DNA of 64,000 bases from Chloroflexota bacterium (GTDB lineage: Bacteria > Chloroflexota > Limnocylindria > P2-11E > CF-107): positions 18,408 to 82,407 of the forward strand of contig VBHP01000027.1 of assembly GCA_005881435.1 (NCBI GenBank). Reading direction: 5' to 3'. This document shows positions 41,567 through 48,980 of this stretch, one piece after another. A model generated the notes under the pieces. The model made no database searches. It was given only the letters and a program-made list of their open reading frames with translations, and was not told where the DNA came from. Position numbers and translations under genes: made by a program. Each line of letters starts with the position of its first letter. Position 1 is the first letter of the stretch.

Positions 41567-43777
41567 CTAGCGGCGCGGACCCCCACGGAACGGTGGGCCG
41601 CGGCGCTCGCCGGGACCGGAGCGAGCGAAGTCGCGACGTGGCGGCCGGTCCCGCTCCTCTTCCTGCTGGCGTTGCGCGTAGCCATCGCCGTCCGGCTCGC
41701 TCACGGCGCGGATGGACAGGTTCACGCGGCCCTGGCGGTCGACCTCGACGACCTTGACCTTGACCTCGTCGCCGATATTCACGACATCCTCGATGCGCCG
41801 TGGACGTCCTTCGGATGACAGCTCGCTGGGCTTCACCAAGCCCTCTTTGCCCGGCGCGATCTCGACGAAGGCGCCGAGCCCCATGATGCGCGTGACCTTG
41901 CCGGTAAAGACCTCGCCGACCTCGACTTCCTTGGTCAGGGCGTTGATCAGCTGCTTCGCCTTCTCGCGGCCCTCCGGCTTCACGCCCGCGATGCGGACGG
42001 TGCCGTCGTCCTCGACCTCGATCTCCGTGCCGGATTCGGTCTGGATCTGCCGGATCATCTTGCCGCCTGGGCCGATGATCTCGCGGATGCGATCGGGATG
42101 GACCTTCAGCGTCTCAATCCGCGGCGCGTACATCGAGAGCTCGCCGCGCGGCCGCGACAGCGCCGCCTCCATCTTGTCCAGGATGAATAGCCGCGCCTGA
42201 CGCGCTTGATCGAGGGCTTTGCGCATGATCTCGATCGTCAGGTCCTTGATCTTGATATCCATCTGCATGGCGGTGACGCCGGTCCGCGAGCCGGTGACCT
42301 TGAAGTCCATGTCGCCGAGTGCGTCCTCGATGCCCTGGATGTCGCTGAGGATCGCGTACCGGCCCTGGCTCATGACCAGGCCCATGGCGATGCCACCGAT
42401 CGGCGCCTTGATCGGAACGGCCGCATCCATCAGCGCGAGCGTCGAGCCACAGGTCGACGCCATAGAGGTCGAGCCGTTGGACGACAAGACCTCGGACACC
42501 ACGCGGATCGTGTACGGGAATTCTTCCTTGGTCGGGATGACCGGCAGCAGCGCGCGCTCGGCAAGCGCGCCGTGCCCGATCTCGCGGCGCCCCGGGCCGC
42601 GGAGAGGTCGCGTTTCGCCGACCGAATATGGCGGGAAGTTGTAGTGATGCATGTACCGTTTGCTGTCGACCGGCTCGAGCGTGTCGATGATCTGCTCGTC
42701 GCCGCTGGGCCCGAGCGTGACGATGGAGAGGACCTGGGTCTGCCCGCGCTTGAAGATCGCGCTGCCATGTGCGCGCGGCAGAACCCCGACCTCGCAGCTG
42801 ATCTCGCGGATCTGGTCGAGCTTTCGACCGTCGGGACGGATGCCCTCCTCGATGATCGCGGTCCGGACCGCGTCTTTGAGCGAGTCCTCGAAGACCTTGG
42901 TGACCTCCGCCGGCGTGATATCACTTCCCTCGGAGGCAAGGACGCCGATCGCGGCGAGGCGCACCTGTTCGGTCGCTTCCTCGCGCGCGGGCTTGTCCGA
43001 ATTGCGGACCGCCTGCTTGACGCGCTCGGTGATGTACGCGCGGATACGCTCGGCCTTCGACTCGTCCACGCCGAAAACGGGGAACTGGATCTTCGGCTTG
43101 CCGGCCATGCCCGCCAGCCGCTTCTGGATGTCGATCGACGCGCGGATGAGCGGTTGGGCGAATTCAAGGGCGCCGATCATGCGCTCCTCGGGCACCTGCT
43201 TCGCGCCGCCCTCGACCATGAGAATGGCGTCGTACGTCCCGGCGATGACCATGTCGAGGTCCGATTCTTCGAGCTCGGAGATCGTCGGGTTGGCCACGAA
43301 CTTTCCGTCGATCAGCCCGACGCGCACCGCGCCGACCGGTCCGTCGAATGGGATCTCCGAGATCGTCAGCGCCGCGGACGCGGCGTTGATCGCGAGCACG
43401 TCCGGGTCGTTCTCCTGATCAGCCGAGAGCGGCGTGACGATCACCTGCACGTCGTTGCGGAAGCCCTTCGGGAACAGCGGCCGCAGCGGGCGATCCACGA
43501 GTCGGCCGGTGAGGATGCCGTACTCCGACGGCCGACCCTCGCGGCGTGGGAATGAGCCGGGGATCTTGCCCGCAGCGTACAGCCGCTCTTCAAAATCGAC
43601 CGTCAGCGGGAAGAAATCAATGCCTTCGCGCGGCGCCTTCGACGCCGTCGCGGTGGCCAGTACCAGGGTGTCGCCATAACGCACGGTGACCGCGCCGCCG
43701 GCCTGCTCGGCAAGCTTTCCGGTCTCCAGGATCATCGGCCTCGAGCCGATCTGTGTTTCGACCTTCGCGGTCGGCAT
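41567..43777 (-). CDS. pnp: Polyribonucleotide nucleotidyltransferase (PNPase)
   Basis: 736 residues. It degrades RNA 3'-5' by phosphorolysis. There are two RNase PH-like domains (about 10-220 and 310-540; 'VRYGDTLVLATATASK', 'ILTGRLVDRPLRPLFPKGF', 'DIQGIEDALGDMDFKVTGS'), then a KH domain ('REIIGPGGKMIRQIQ') and an S1 domain ('GEVFTGKVTRIMGLGAFVEI'), and an Arg/Gly-rich tail. ATG with AGGAGG 8 bp upstream. The RBS lies in a hairpin (see 43780-43806). It follows rpsO, as in many bacteria. Confidence 0.97.
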   Translation of the reverse strand: MPTAKVETQIGSRPMILETGKLAEQAGGAVTVRYGDTLVLATATASKAPREGIDFFPLTVDFEERLYAAGKIPGSFPRREGRPSEYGILTGRLVDRPLRPLFPKGFRNDVQVIVTPLSADQENDPDVLAINAASAALTISEIPFDGPVGAVRVGLIDGKFVANPTISELEESDLDMVIAGTYDAILMVEGGAKQVPEERMIGALEFAQPLIRASIDIQKRLAGMAGKPKIQFPVFGVDESKAERIRAYITERVKQAVRNSDKPAREEATEQVRLAAIGVLASEGSDITPAEVTKVFEDSLKDAVRTAIIEEGIRPDGRKLDQIREISCEVGVLPRAHGSAIFKRGQTQVLSIVTLGPSGDEQIIDTLEPVDSKRYMHHYNFPPYSVGETRPLRGPGRREIGHGALAERALLPVIPTKEEFPYTIRVVSEVLSSNGSTSMASTCGSTLALMDAAVPIKAPIGGIAMGLVMSQGRYAILSDIQGIEDALGDMDFKVTGSRTGVTAMQMDIKIKDLTIEIMRKALDQARQARLFILDKMEAALSRPRGELSMYAPRIETLKVHPDRIREIIGPGGKMIRQIQTESGTEIEVEDDGTVRIAGVKPEGREKAKQLINALTKEVEVGEVFTGKVTRIMGLGAFVEIAPGKEGLVKPSELSSEGRPRRIEDVVNIGDEVKVKVVEVDRQGRVNLSIRAVSEPDGDGYAQRQQEEERDRPPRRDFARSGPGERRGPPFRGGPRR

Positions 43778-43779
43778 GA

Positions 43780-43806
43780 TGTGGTTCCTCCTAATCGAGG
43801 ACCACA
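43780..43806 (-). promoter_or_regulatory. Hairpin that sequesters the pnp ribosome-binding site
   Basis: On the minus strand TGTGGTCCTC pairs with GAGGAACCACA with one bulged A, around a GATTAG loop. The 3' arm contains most of the pnp Shine-Dalgarno AGGAGG and ends 2 bp before the ATG. Pairing would restrict translation. Leader-based autocontrol of pnp is established in E. coli; its presence here is inferred. Confidence 0.55.
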
Positions 43807-43872
43807 GGGATGGCAGCTAACGGCGACCCCGGAGGAGAAGCCTGGGGACTTACTGCATCGCGGGAGCGTTCG

Positions 43873-44142
43873 CTAACGTCGGAGGCCGAGTCGACCAATG
43901 ACTTCTTGGTAGCGCTCCGGGCTCCGACGGTGCAGATAGGCGAGCAGCCGGCGTCGTTGGCCGACCATCTGGAGCAGGCCGCGGCGAGAGGCATTGTCAT
44001 GCCCCGCGGTCCTGAGATGTTCCGTGAGGTCCTTGATCCGCTCCGTGAGAAGCGCGATCTGTACCTCCGGGCTGCCGGTGTCCTTCTCGTGCTGACGGTA
44101 CGTCTTCACGAGCTCGTTTTTCTGCGTCTTCGCGAGCGGCAC
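43873..44142 (-). CDS. rpsO: 30S ribosomal protein S15
   Basis: 89 residues, the usual length. '[22 protein letters not shown]' style core and '[16 protein letters not shown]' are diagnostic; it binds 16S rRNA and helps assemble the 30S platform. The start is GTG with AAAGGA upstream. The promoter is predicted at 44174-44182. pnp follows after 95 bp that hold the pnp leader hairpin. Confidence 0.97.
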   Translation of the reverse strand: MPLAKTQKNELVKTYRQHEKDTGSPEVQIALLTERIKDLTEHLRTAGHDNASRRGLLQMVGQRRRLLAYLHRRSPERYQEVIGRLGLRR

Positions 44143-44173
44143 CCTGTGTCCTTTCGATGTTCTTTCGCGGGTT

Positions 44174-44182
44174 AGTGTAACA
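44174..44182 (-). promoter_or_regulatory. Extended -10 promoter for rpsO-pnp
   Basis: TGTTACACT on the minus strand is a TGn-extended -10 element. It lies 31 bp before the rpsO GTG, allowing a short leader with a ribosome-binding site. No -35 match is visible. Confidence 0.5.
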
Positions 44183-44219
44183 GGCGGTCCGTTCCGAGGC
44201 GGAAGGTCTTCGGTCGCCG

Positions 44220-44531
44220 CTAGAGACGGTCCATCAGCTCGTCCAGATCGCCCAGCGCACTCGCGTCACCACTCGCGCGGTCACGATCCATCCGGAATGC
44301 GTTCGCGCCGGTCGCTCGTGCCCACTCGATCGGGCCGGCGTTGTCGTCGACGACGATCGCTTCGGCCGCCGCGACACCGGCATGCGCGAAGACTGCCTCG
44401 TAGTACTACGGCCCGCCCTTCCAGATGCGACCTCGCGACGCGAAATCTCGGACGTCCCGCTGCCATTGCAATGCCCGCACGCGGTTGTCGAACAGCACGC
44501 CGCCATCGTCGAGGAAGATCTCGCGACTCAC
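44220..44531 (-). pseudogene. HAD-superfamily hydrolase remnant
   Basis: A 104-codon frame overlapping the ribF stop by 3 bp (GTGA) reads 'EIFLDDGGVLFDN' (HAD motif I) at the start and 'AIVVDDNAGPIEWARATGAN' (motif IV) near the end. Codon 42 is TAG (44406-44408), where a GAG would fit. The segment that should hold motifs II and III and the cap is missing, so the gene is about half the usual size. It therefore looks like a decayed HAD hydrolase with an internal deletion and a nonsense change. The rest of the frame is undisturbed, so decay seems recent. Confidence 0.75.
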
Positions 44532-45445
44532 GAATCCAATGCCCGTCGCACCGCGTCGACGTCCAGGGCGATCCGCGCACTCAGCTCCTCAGCGTTCGCG
44601 AACCGGCGTTCCTCTCGAATGCGTCTGACGAAACGCGCTTCGACCTGCTTCCCGTACAGATCACGATCCACGTCGAGCAGATGAGCCTCCAGCAGTCTCG
44701 AGCCGGCGTCCTCGAACGTCGGCCGGACGCCGAGATTCGCGGCCGCCGGCAGTAGTTCGCCGTCGACGGCGACCCGCATGGCGTAAATGCCATCGGCGGG
44801 CAGCTGCCGATCCGACGGCGTGGCAATGTTGATCGTCGGAAACCCCAGCCCTCTCCCCCGCCCCGCGCCGTGCACGACGGTCCCGCGCACGCCGTACTCG
44901 CGACCGAGCATCGCGTTGGCCTCCTCGATACGGCCCTCGGCCAGGGTCATACGGATGCGCGTAGACGAGATCGCGCCCCCCTCGAAATGCATCTCGCCAG
45001 CCTCGCTGACGGTGTAGCCGAATCGCGGCGAGAGCTCGCGCAGTAGGCGGACGTCGCCACGGCGGTCGTGACCGAACACGAGGTCGAAGCCGGCCAGCAC
45101 ATGCCGCACGTCGCCGGCCTTCGCCAGCTGCAGCACGAACGCCTCGGCTTCGAGCGCGGCGAAGTCGCGATCGAAGGTCCACAACACGACGTCGTCCGCG
45201 CCGGCCTGTTGCAGGAGCTCGATCTTCTCCTCGGCCGAGGACAGCGCCAGCGGCGCCCGTTGCGGCGCGACGACGCGCGCCGGATGCACGTCGAACGTGC
45301 CGACGACGGCACGCGCCCCCGCGGCGCGAGCGCCCTCACGGAGCTCGCTCAGCAGCGCGCGATGACCGCGGTGCACGCCGTCGAACACGCCGAAGGTGAA
45401 ATGCAGCGGCCCGTGCGGCCAGCCGGTCCAACCGTGTACGAGCAT
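44528..45445 (-). CDS. ribF: Bifunctional riboflavin kinase / FMN adenylyltransferase
   Basis: 305 residues. The N-terminal FAD synthetase domain has 'TFGVFDGVHRGHRALL' and 'RIRMTLAEGRIEEAN' (the ISST/R region). The C-terminal riboflavin kinase domain has 'GRGLGFPTINIATP', 'GIYAMRVAVDGELLPAAANLG' and a 'LLDVDRDLYGKQVEARFV' segment. It makes FMN and FAD from riboflavin. A -10-like TAGCAT lies 6 bp before the ATG and there is no RBS, so it may be leaderless from an internal promoter. It sits between the GT87-like gene and the HAD remnant. Confidence 0.95.
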   Translation of the reverse strand: MLVHGWTGWPHGPLHFTFGVFDGVHRGHRALLSELREGARAAGARAVVGTFDVHPARVVAPQRAPLALSSAEEKIELLQQAGADDVVLWTFDRDFAALEAEAFVLQLAKAGDVRHVLAGFDLVFGHDRRGDVRLLRELSPRFGYTVSEAGEMHFEGGAISSTRIRMTLAEGRIEEANAMLGREYGVRGTVVHGAGRGRGLGFPTINIATPSDRQLPADGIYAMRVAVDGELLPAAANLGVRPTFEDAGSRLLEAHLLDVDRDLYGKQVEARFVRRIREERRFANAEELSARIALDVDAVRRALDS

Positions 45446-45451
45446 GCGGTG

Positions 45452-45457
45452 ATGCTA
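45452..45457 (-). promoter_or_regulatory. -10 box upstream of ribF, likely leaderless
   Basis: TAGCAT on the minus strand, 6 bp before the ATG, in the 20-bp gap after the upstream gene. No Shine-Dalgarno is present. Matches only the loose TANNNT pattern. Confidence 0.35.
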
Positions 45458-45465
45458 GTGAGCGG

Positions 45466-46866
45466 TCAGGGCTCGCCAGCAGCGGCCTGCGAGGGCACTC
45501 CGCCGGACGCTGGTGCGGGCACGACGATGACGGGGCGCGACCGCGGGGCCAGGAACAGCGCCGGCGTCACCGCGGCGACGATGTAGCCGAGGTAACTCGT
45601 CTGGAAATACCGGCCGAAGAACAGAAACGCCAGCAGCGTCAGGGCATAGCCGAACGCGACCTGCGGGATCGACGGATCGCGCCACAGCGTGCGCATGGTG
45701 ACGACGGCGACGGGGATGGCCGCGGCGACCTCGAAGATCCAGAACGGGAACTCGGCGGTGCGGTACGGGATCACGCCGAGCGCATGGAGCAGCATCGAGA
45801 AGCCGATGCCCGCGACGGGATAGCTCCACGCCGACGCGCCGGCGTTGTACAGCACGACGTCGTCCCACATGCCGTACGCGTCCCACGCGATGAACGGCAG
45901 GAACACCAAGGCGCTCAGGATCGCGAATGGCACGAACGTCGGCGCCAGCGTGCGCCAGGCTTCGGACAGCGTTCGCGGTCGCGCCCGTGCCAGCAGGTAC
46001 ACGGCCACGAACGGCACCAGGACCACCGCATGCAGCTTCAATCCGGCCGCGGCGGCGAGCGCGAGTCCCGCCAGAACGCGTCGATCACGCTGCAGACAGA
46101 GGAGCGTCGCGAGAACGAAGAACAGCACGAAAGCGTCGTTGCGTCCCTCGATGACGAAGGGGAAGAACTGCGAGTTCAGCGTGATCGCGGCGACGACGGC
46201 AAGCCGCACGGGCGTGGACGGCCGCACCAGACGCGCCGCCAGCCACAGGCAACCGATGAACGCGGGAAGGAAGAGCAGCCGTTCATCGAACCAGCCGAGG
46301 GGCGCGGTCAGCAGCATCGGCGGGATGGTGATGAGGAACAGCAGCGGAAAGTACGTGAAGTGATACAGCGCGGGATTGTTGACCATCGGCCAGTAGAACA
46401 GCGGGGTGTCGAGGTAGTCAACGCTGTACGGGTTGTGACCGGCCAGCAGCTTTCGCGCCGCCTCTTCGGCCATGAGCGCGCCGTCGTGAACGTAGGTCCA
46501 CGGTTGTCCGGTGGCGCGGAGGACCATCGCCGCGAGCATCGGAACGACGACGAAGAGCGAGACGATCGCGCCGAGGTGCAACCAGCGCTGGCGGTCGGTG
46601 AAAGCCTGACGATCGCGCAGATCGCGCCAGGGATAGGCCAGCGCGACGGCTCCGACGAGGAAGAGGTACAGCGGTCCGATCAGTCCCGGGAACAGCCGCC
46701 AGATCGGCCCGTCACGGGTGACCTGGACGATGGTGTCCGAGCTGAACAGCAGCAGCCAGTTCGCGAGCGCCAGCGATCCGACGACCTTGGCATCGAAGGT
46801 CAGTTGCCGCCATCGGGAGAACCCCTCTCGCACCACGCGCTCGAGGAGCCGCGCTACTTCATGCAC
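45466..46866 (-). CDS. GT87/DUF2029-like membrane glycosyltransferase
   Basis: 466 residues, about 11-12 hydrophobic segments. The large loop 'EAARKLLAGHNPYSVDYLDT' (LxGxNPY) and 'LNSQFFPFVIEGRNDAF' are typical of mannosyltransferase-like GT87 proteins, which use polyprenyl-phosphate-mannose outside the membrane. The C-terminal tail is Pro/Ala-rich. The start is GTG at 46864-46866. It is an unusual insertion between truB and ribF; nothing ties it functionally to translation. The sugar and acceptor are unknown. Confidence 0.78.
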   Translation of the reverse strand: MHEVARLLERVVREGFSRWRQLTFDAKVVGSLALANWLLLFSSDTIVQVTRDGPIWRLFPGLIGPLYLFLVGAVALAYPWRDLRDRQAFTDRQRWLHLGAIVSLFVVVPMLAAMVLRATGQPWTYVHDGALMAEEAARKLLAGHNPYSVDYLDTPLFYWPMVNNPALYHFTYFPLLFLITIPPMLLTAPLGWFDERLLFLPAFIGCLWLAARLVRPSTPVRLAVVAAITLNSQFFPFVIEGRNDAFVLFFVLATLLCLQRDRRVLAGLALAAAAGLKLHAVVLVPFVAVYLLARARPRTLSEAWRTLAPTFVPFAILSALVFLPFIAWDAYGMWDDVVLYNAGASAWSYPVAGIGFSMLLHALGVIPYRTAEFPFWIFEVAAAIPVAVVTMRTLWRDPSIPQVAFGYALTLLAFLFFGRYFQTSYLGYIVAAVTPALFLAPRSRPVIVVPAPASGGVPSQAAAGEP

Positions 46867-46875
46867 TGGTGGTAG

Positions 46876-47649
46876 TTACTTCCCCTTGCCGGTGATCGTC
46901 GCGCTGCTGACGGGCGCGATGTCCGCCCGGTCGCCTGCCAGCAACCGGCGTGCCGCATCCTCCGTCATCACCCGCTTGGCCAGCCCCTCGGCCCCGAACT
47001 CTCGCGCCTGGGCGGGGGTCAACGCGTCCTCGATCGAGTACGAGCCGACAGTGAGGCGCCGTAATCCGCCGAGGTGTGCTCGTGTACCGAGCCGGCGTCC
47101 GATGTCGCGTGCCAGCGCGCGCACGTATGTGCCGGCGGAGCACTCGACGCGCACACGGAGCCGCGCCGGCTCGCGGCCGACGAGGTCGAGGGCGTACACC
47201 ACGATCGCGCGCGGTGCGAGCGACATCGACTCGCCGCGCCGCGCCCGGTCGTATGCGCGTTGGCCGCCGACGTGGAGCGCCGAGTACGCCGGTGGCACCT
47301 GCTGCTGCGGCCCGACGAACGCGGCCAGCGTCTGGCGTACGGCCTCGTCGCTCAGGGCTGGCACCTCGGCCCGCTCCGTCACCGCGCCCTCGCGATCGTC
47401 GGTCGCGGTCTCCGCGCCGAGGGCGAGGTCTGCCAGATACGTCTTGCGCTCGCGGTGCAGCTCCGCGGAGAGTTTGGTGGCGTGCCCGTACAGCACCACG
47501 AGCAGTCCGGACGCCAGCGGGTCGAGCGTGCCGGCGTGGCCGACTTTCCTGGTCCCGAGGAGGGGGCGCAGGTAGGCCACCACGTCGTGCGACGACCATC
47601 CCTCCGGCTTGTCGATGAGCAGGACGCCGGACGCCGGAAGCGCGGGCAC
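46876..47649 (-). CDS. truB: tRNA pseudouridine(55) synthase
   Basis: 257 residues. It makes Psi55 in the T arm of tRNAs. 'GVLLIDKPEGWSSHDVVAYL' and the catalytic Asp43 in 'GHAGTLDPLASGLL' are diagnostic, as is 'CSAGTYVRALARDIG'. The length is slightly short because the C-terminal PUA domain is missing or minimal. The start is GTG at 47647-47649 and overlaps the nrnA stop (TAGTG). Confidence 0.95.
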   Translation of the reverse strand: MPALPASGVLLIDKPEGWSSHDVVAYLRPLLGTRKVGHAGTLDPLASGLLVVLYGHATKLSAELHRERKTYLADLALGAETATDDREGAVTERAEVPALSDEAVRQTLAAFVGPQQQVPPAYSALHVGGQRAYDRARRGESMSLAPRAIVVYALDLVGREPARLRVRVECSAGTYVRALARDIGRRLGTRAHLGGLRRLTVGSYSIEDALTPAQAREFGAEGLAKRVMTEDAARRLLAGDRADIAPVSSATITGKGK

Positions 47650-48611
47650 TAGTCGAGCGCGGCGCGAGCCTCGCGCAACACGCGGTCGCGTACGGCGTCG
47701 AGACTCCCGGCGACGAGTGCGCCGGCGGCGCGGACGTGACCGCCGCCGCCGAACTTCGCGGCAAGCGCGGCCGCGTCGACGTTGGGCGGTTCGGCGGAGG
47801 TGCGGATGCTGACCTTCACCTCGCCCGAGTGCTCCGCGTTGAACAGGATCGCGACGCGCATCCCCGCGCTACGCGCGATCTGCTCGATGAGCCCGGACAC
47901 GTCCTCCGGCTTGGCGCCGAGCGCGACGAGGTCTTCATCGAGGACCCAGGTGTGGACGAGTCTGCCATCGCATTCGCGTTCGAGGCGATCGAAGGCGCGG
48001 CCGAAGATCTTCAGCGCCGTGAACGGCCGCGTGCGGAACACGTTCTGGCTGATCGCCGGCAGATCCGCGCCGACCTCGAGCAGCCGCGCCGCGGTGCGGT
48101 GCGACGCCGGACTCGTCGCCGGAAACTGGAACGAACCCGTGTCGGTCATCAGGCCGAGGAGCGCGGCCGTCGCCATCTCGCCCGTCCACCGCAGTCCGGC
48201 CTCGTCGACGAGCTCCGCGACGACCTGCGCCGTCGCGGGGACCTCGGGCTCGACGACGTTGAACGAGCCGAAGCGATCGTTCGTGGCGTGGTGGTCGATG
48301 TTGAGGAGCGGGATGTGGCGCGGGAGATCGAACTTTGCCCGAGCGGCGTCGCCGAAGTCGACCGTCGTGATCAGGTCGACGCCATCCGGAGGCGTCTGCG
48401 CGAATCGCATCGTGGACCGCAGAAAACCGAAGGCCTCAGGGATCGGATCGGCGCAATGGAACGAGACTCGCTTGCCGGCGCCCTCGAGACCCAAACCCAG
48501 CGCCAGCGCCGAGCCGACGGTGTCGCCGTCGGGATCGCGGTGCGACACGAAGGCGACCGATCCGGCGCCCTTGAGCGCCTTGATGGCGTCGCGGCGTTCG
48601 GCCGTGCTCAC
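47649..48611 (-). CDS. nrnA: Bifunctional oligoribonuclease / PAP phosphatase (DHH family)
   Basis: 320 residues. The metal-binding motifs are 'SHRDPDGDTVGSALAL' (His24, Asp26, Asp28), 'TTVDFGD', the DHH in 'LNIDHHATNDRFG', and the C-terminal DHHA1 'KFGGGGHVRAAGA'. It degrades nanoRNA and dephosphorylates pAp. The start is GTG at 48609-48611 and overlaps rbfA (GTGA). rbfA-nrnA-truB is a conserved order. Confidence 0.94.
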   Translation of the reverse strand: MSTAERRDAIKALKGAGSVAFVSHRDPDGDTVGSALALGLGLEGAGKRVSFHCADPIPEAFGFLRSTMRFAQTPPDGVDLITTVDFGDAARAKFDLPRHIPLLNIDHHATNDRFGSFNVVEPEVPATAQVVAELVDEAGLRWTGEMATAALLGLMTDTGSFQFPATSPASHRTAARLLEVGADLPAISQNVFRTRPFTALKIFGRAFDRLERECDGRLVHTWVLDEDLVALGAKPEDVSGLIEQIARSAGMRVAILFNAEHSGEVKVSIRTSAEPPNVDAAALAAKFGGGGHVRAAGALVAGSLDAVRDRVLREARAALD

Positions 48612-48961
48612 TGCGGCTCGCGGCTCTTCGCCTCGCGCAGCAATTGTTCGATGCGCATGGCGCGATCGAGTGTGCGGTCGCGGGTGAATTCAAGCTCCGG
48701 GACGCGGCGCATGCTGATGCGCGCCGCAAGCTCGTGCCGCAGGAACGACCGCGCGGCGTGGAGCGCGGCGATCGTGGTGTCGGCCTCGTCGTCGGTGCCG
48801 AGTACGCTGACGAACACCTTCGAGTGACGCAGATCCGGCGTGGTCTCCACGTCGGTGACCGTCGCGAATCCGACGCGCGGATCCTTGACCTCTCGCTGTA
48901 GCAGCTGTTGCAGCTCCTGACGGATGAGCGTGTTGACGCGGTCCGTTCGCTTGTAGGCCAC
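48608..48961 (-). CDS. rbfA: Ribosome-binding factor A
   Basis: 117 residues. 'RVNTLIRQELQQLLQREVKDPRVG' style N-terminus, 'DLRHSKVFVSVLG' and 'RRVPELEFTRDRTLDRAMRI' match RbfA, a KH-fold factor for 16S rRNA 5'-end maturation in the cold. The start is GTG at 48959-48961, just after a GAGGTG; an upstream in-frame start would overlap infB. infB lies 19 bp upstream. Confidence 0.94.
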   Translation of the reverse strand: MAYKRTDRVNTLIRQELQQLLQREVKDPRVGFATVTDVETTPDLRHSKVFVSVLGTDDEADTTIAALHAARSFLRHELAARISMRRVPELEFTRDRTLDRAMRIEQLLREAKSREPQ

Positions 48962-48980
48962 GGTGCACCTCGCGATCGTG

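Noticed and set aside
42206..43555. 449-codon plus-strand frame over pnp
   Set aside because: Antisense shadow of PNPase, with Asp/Arg/His-rich content.
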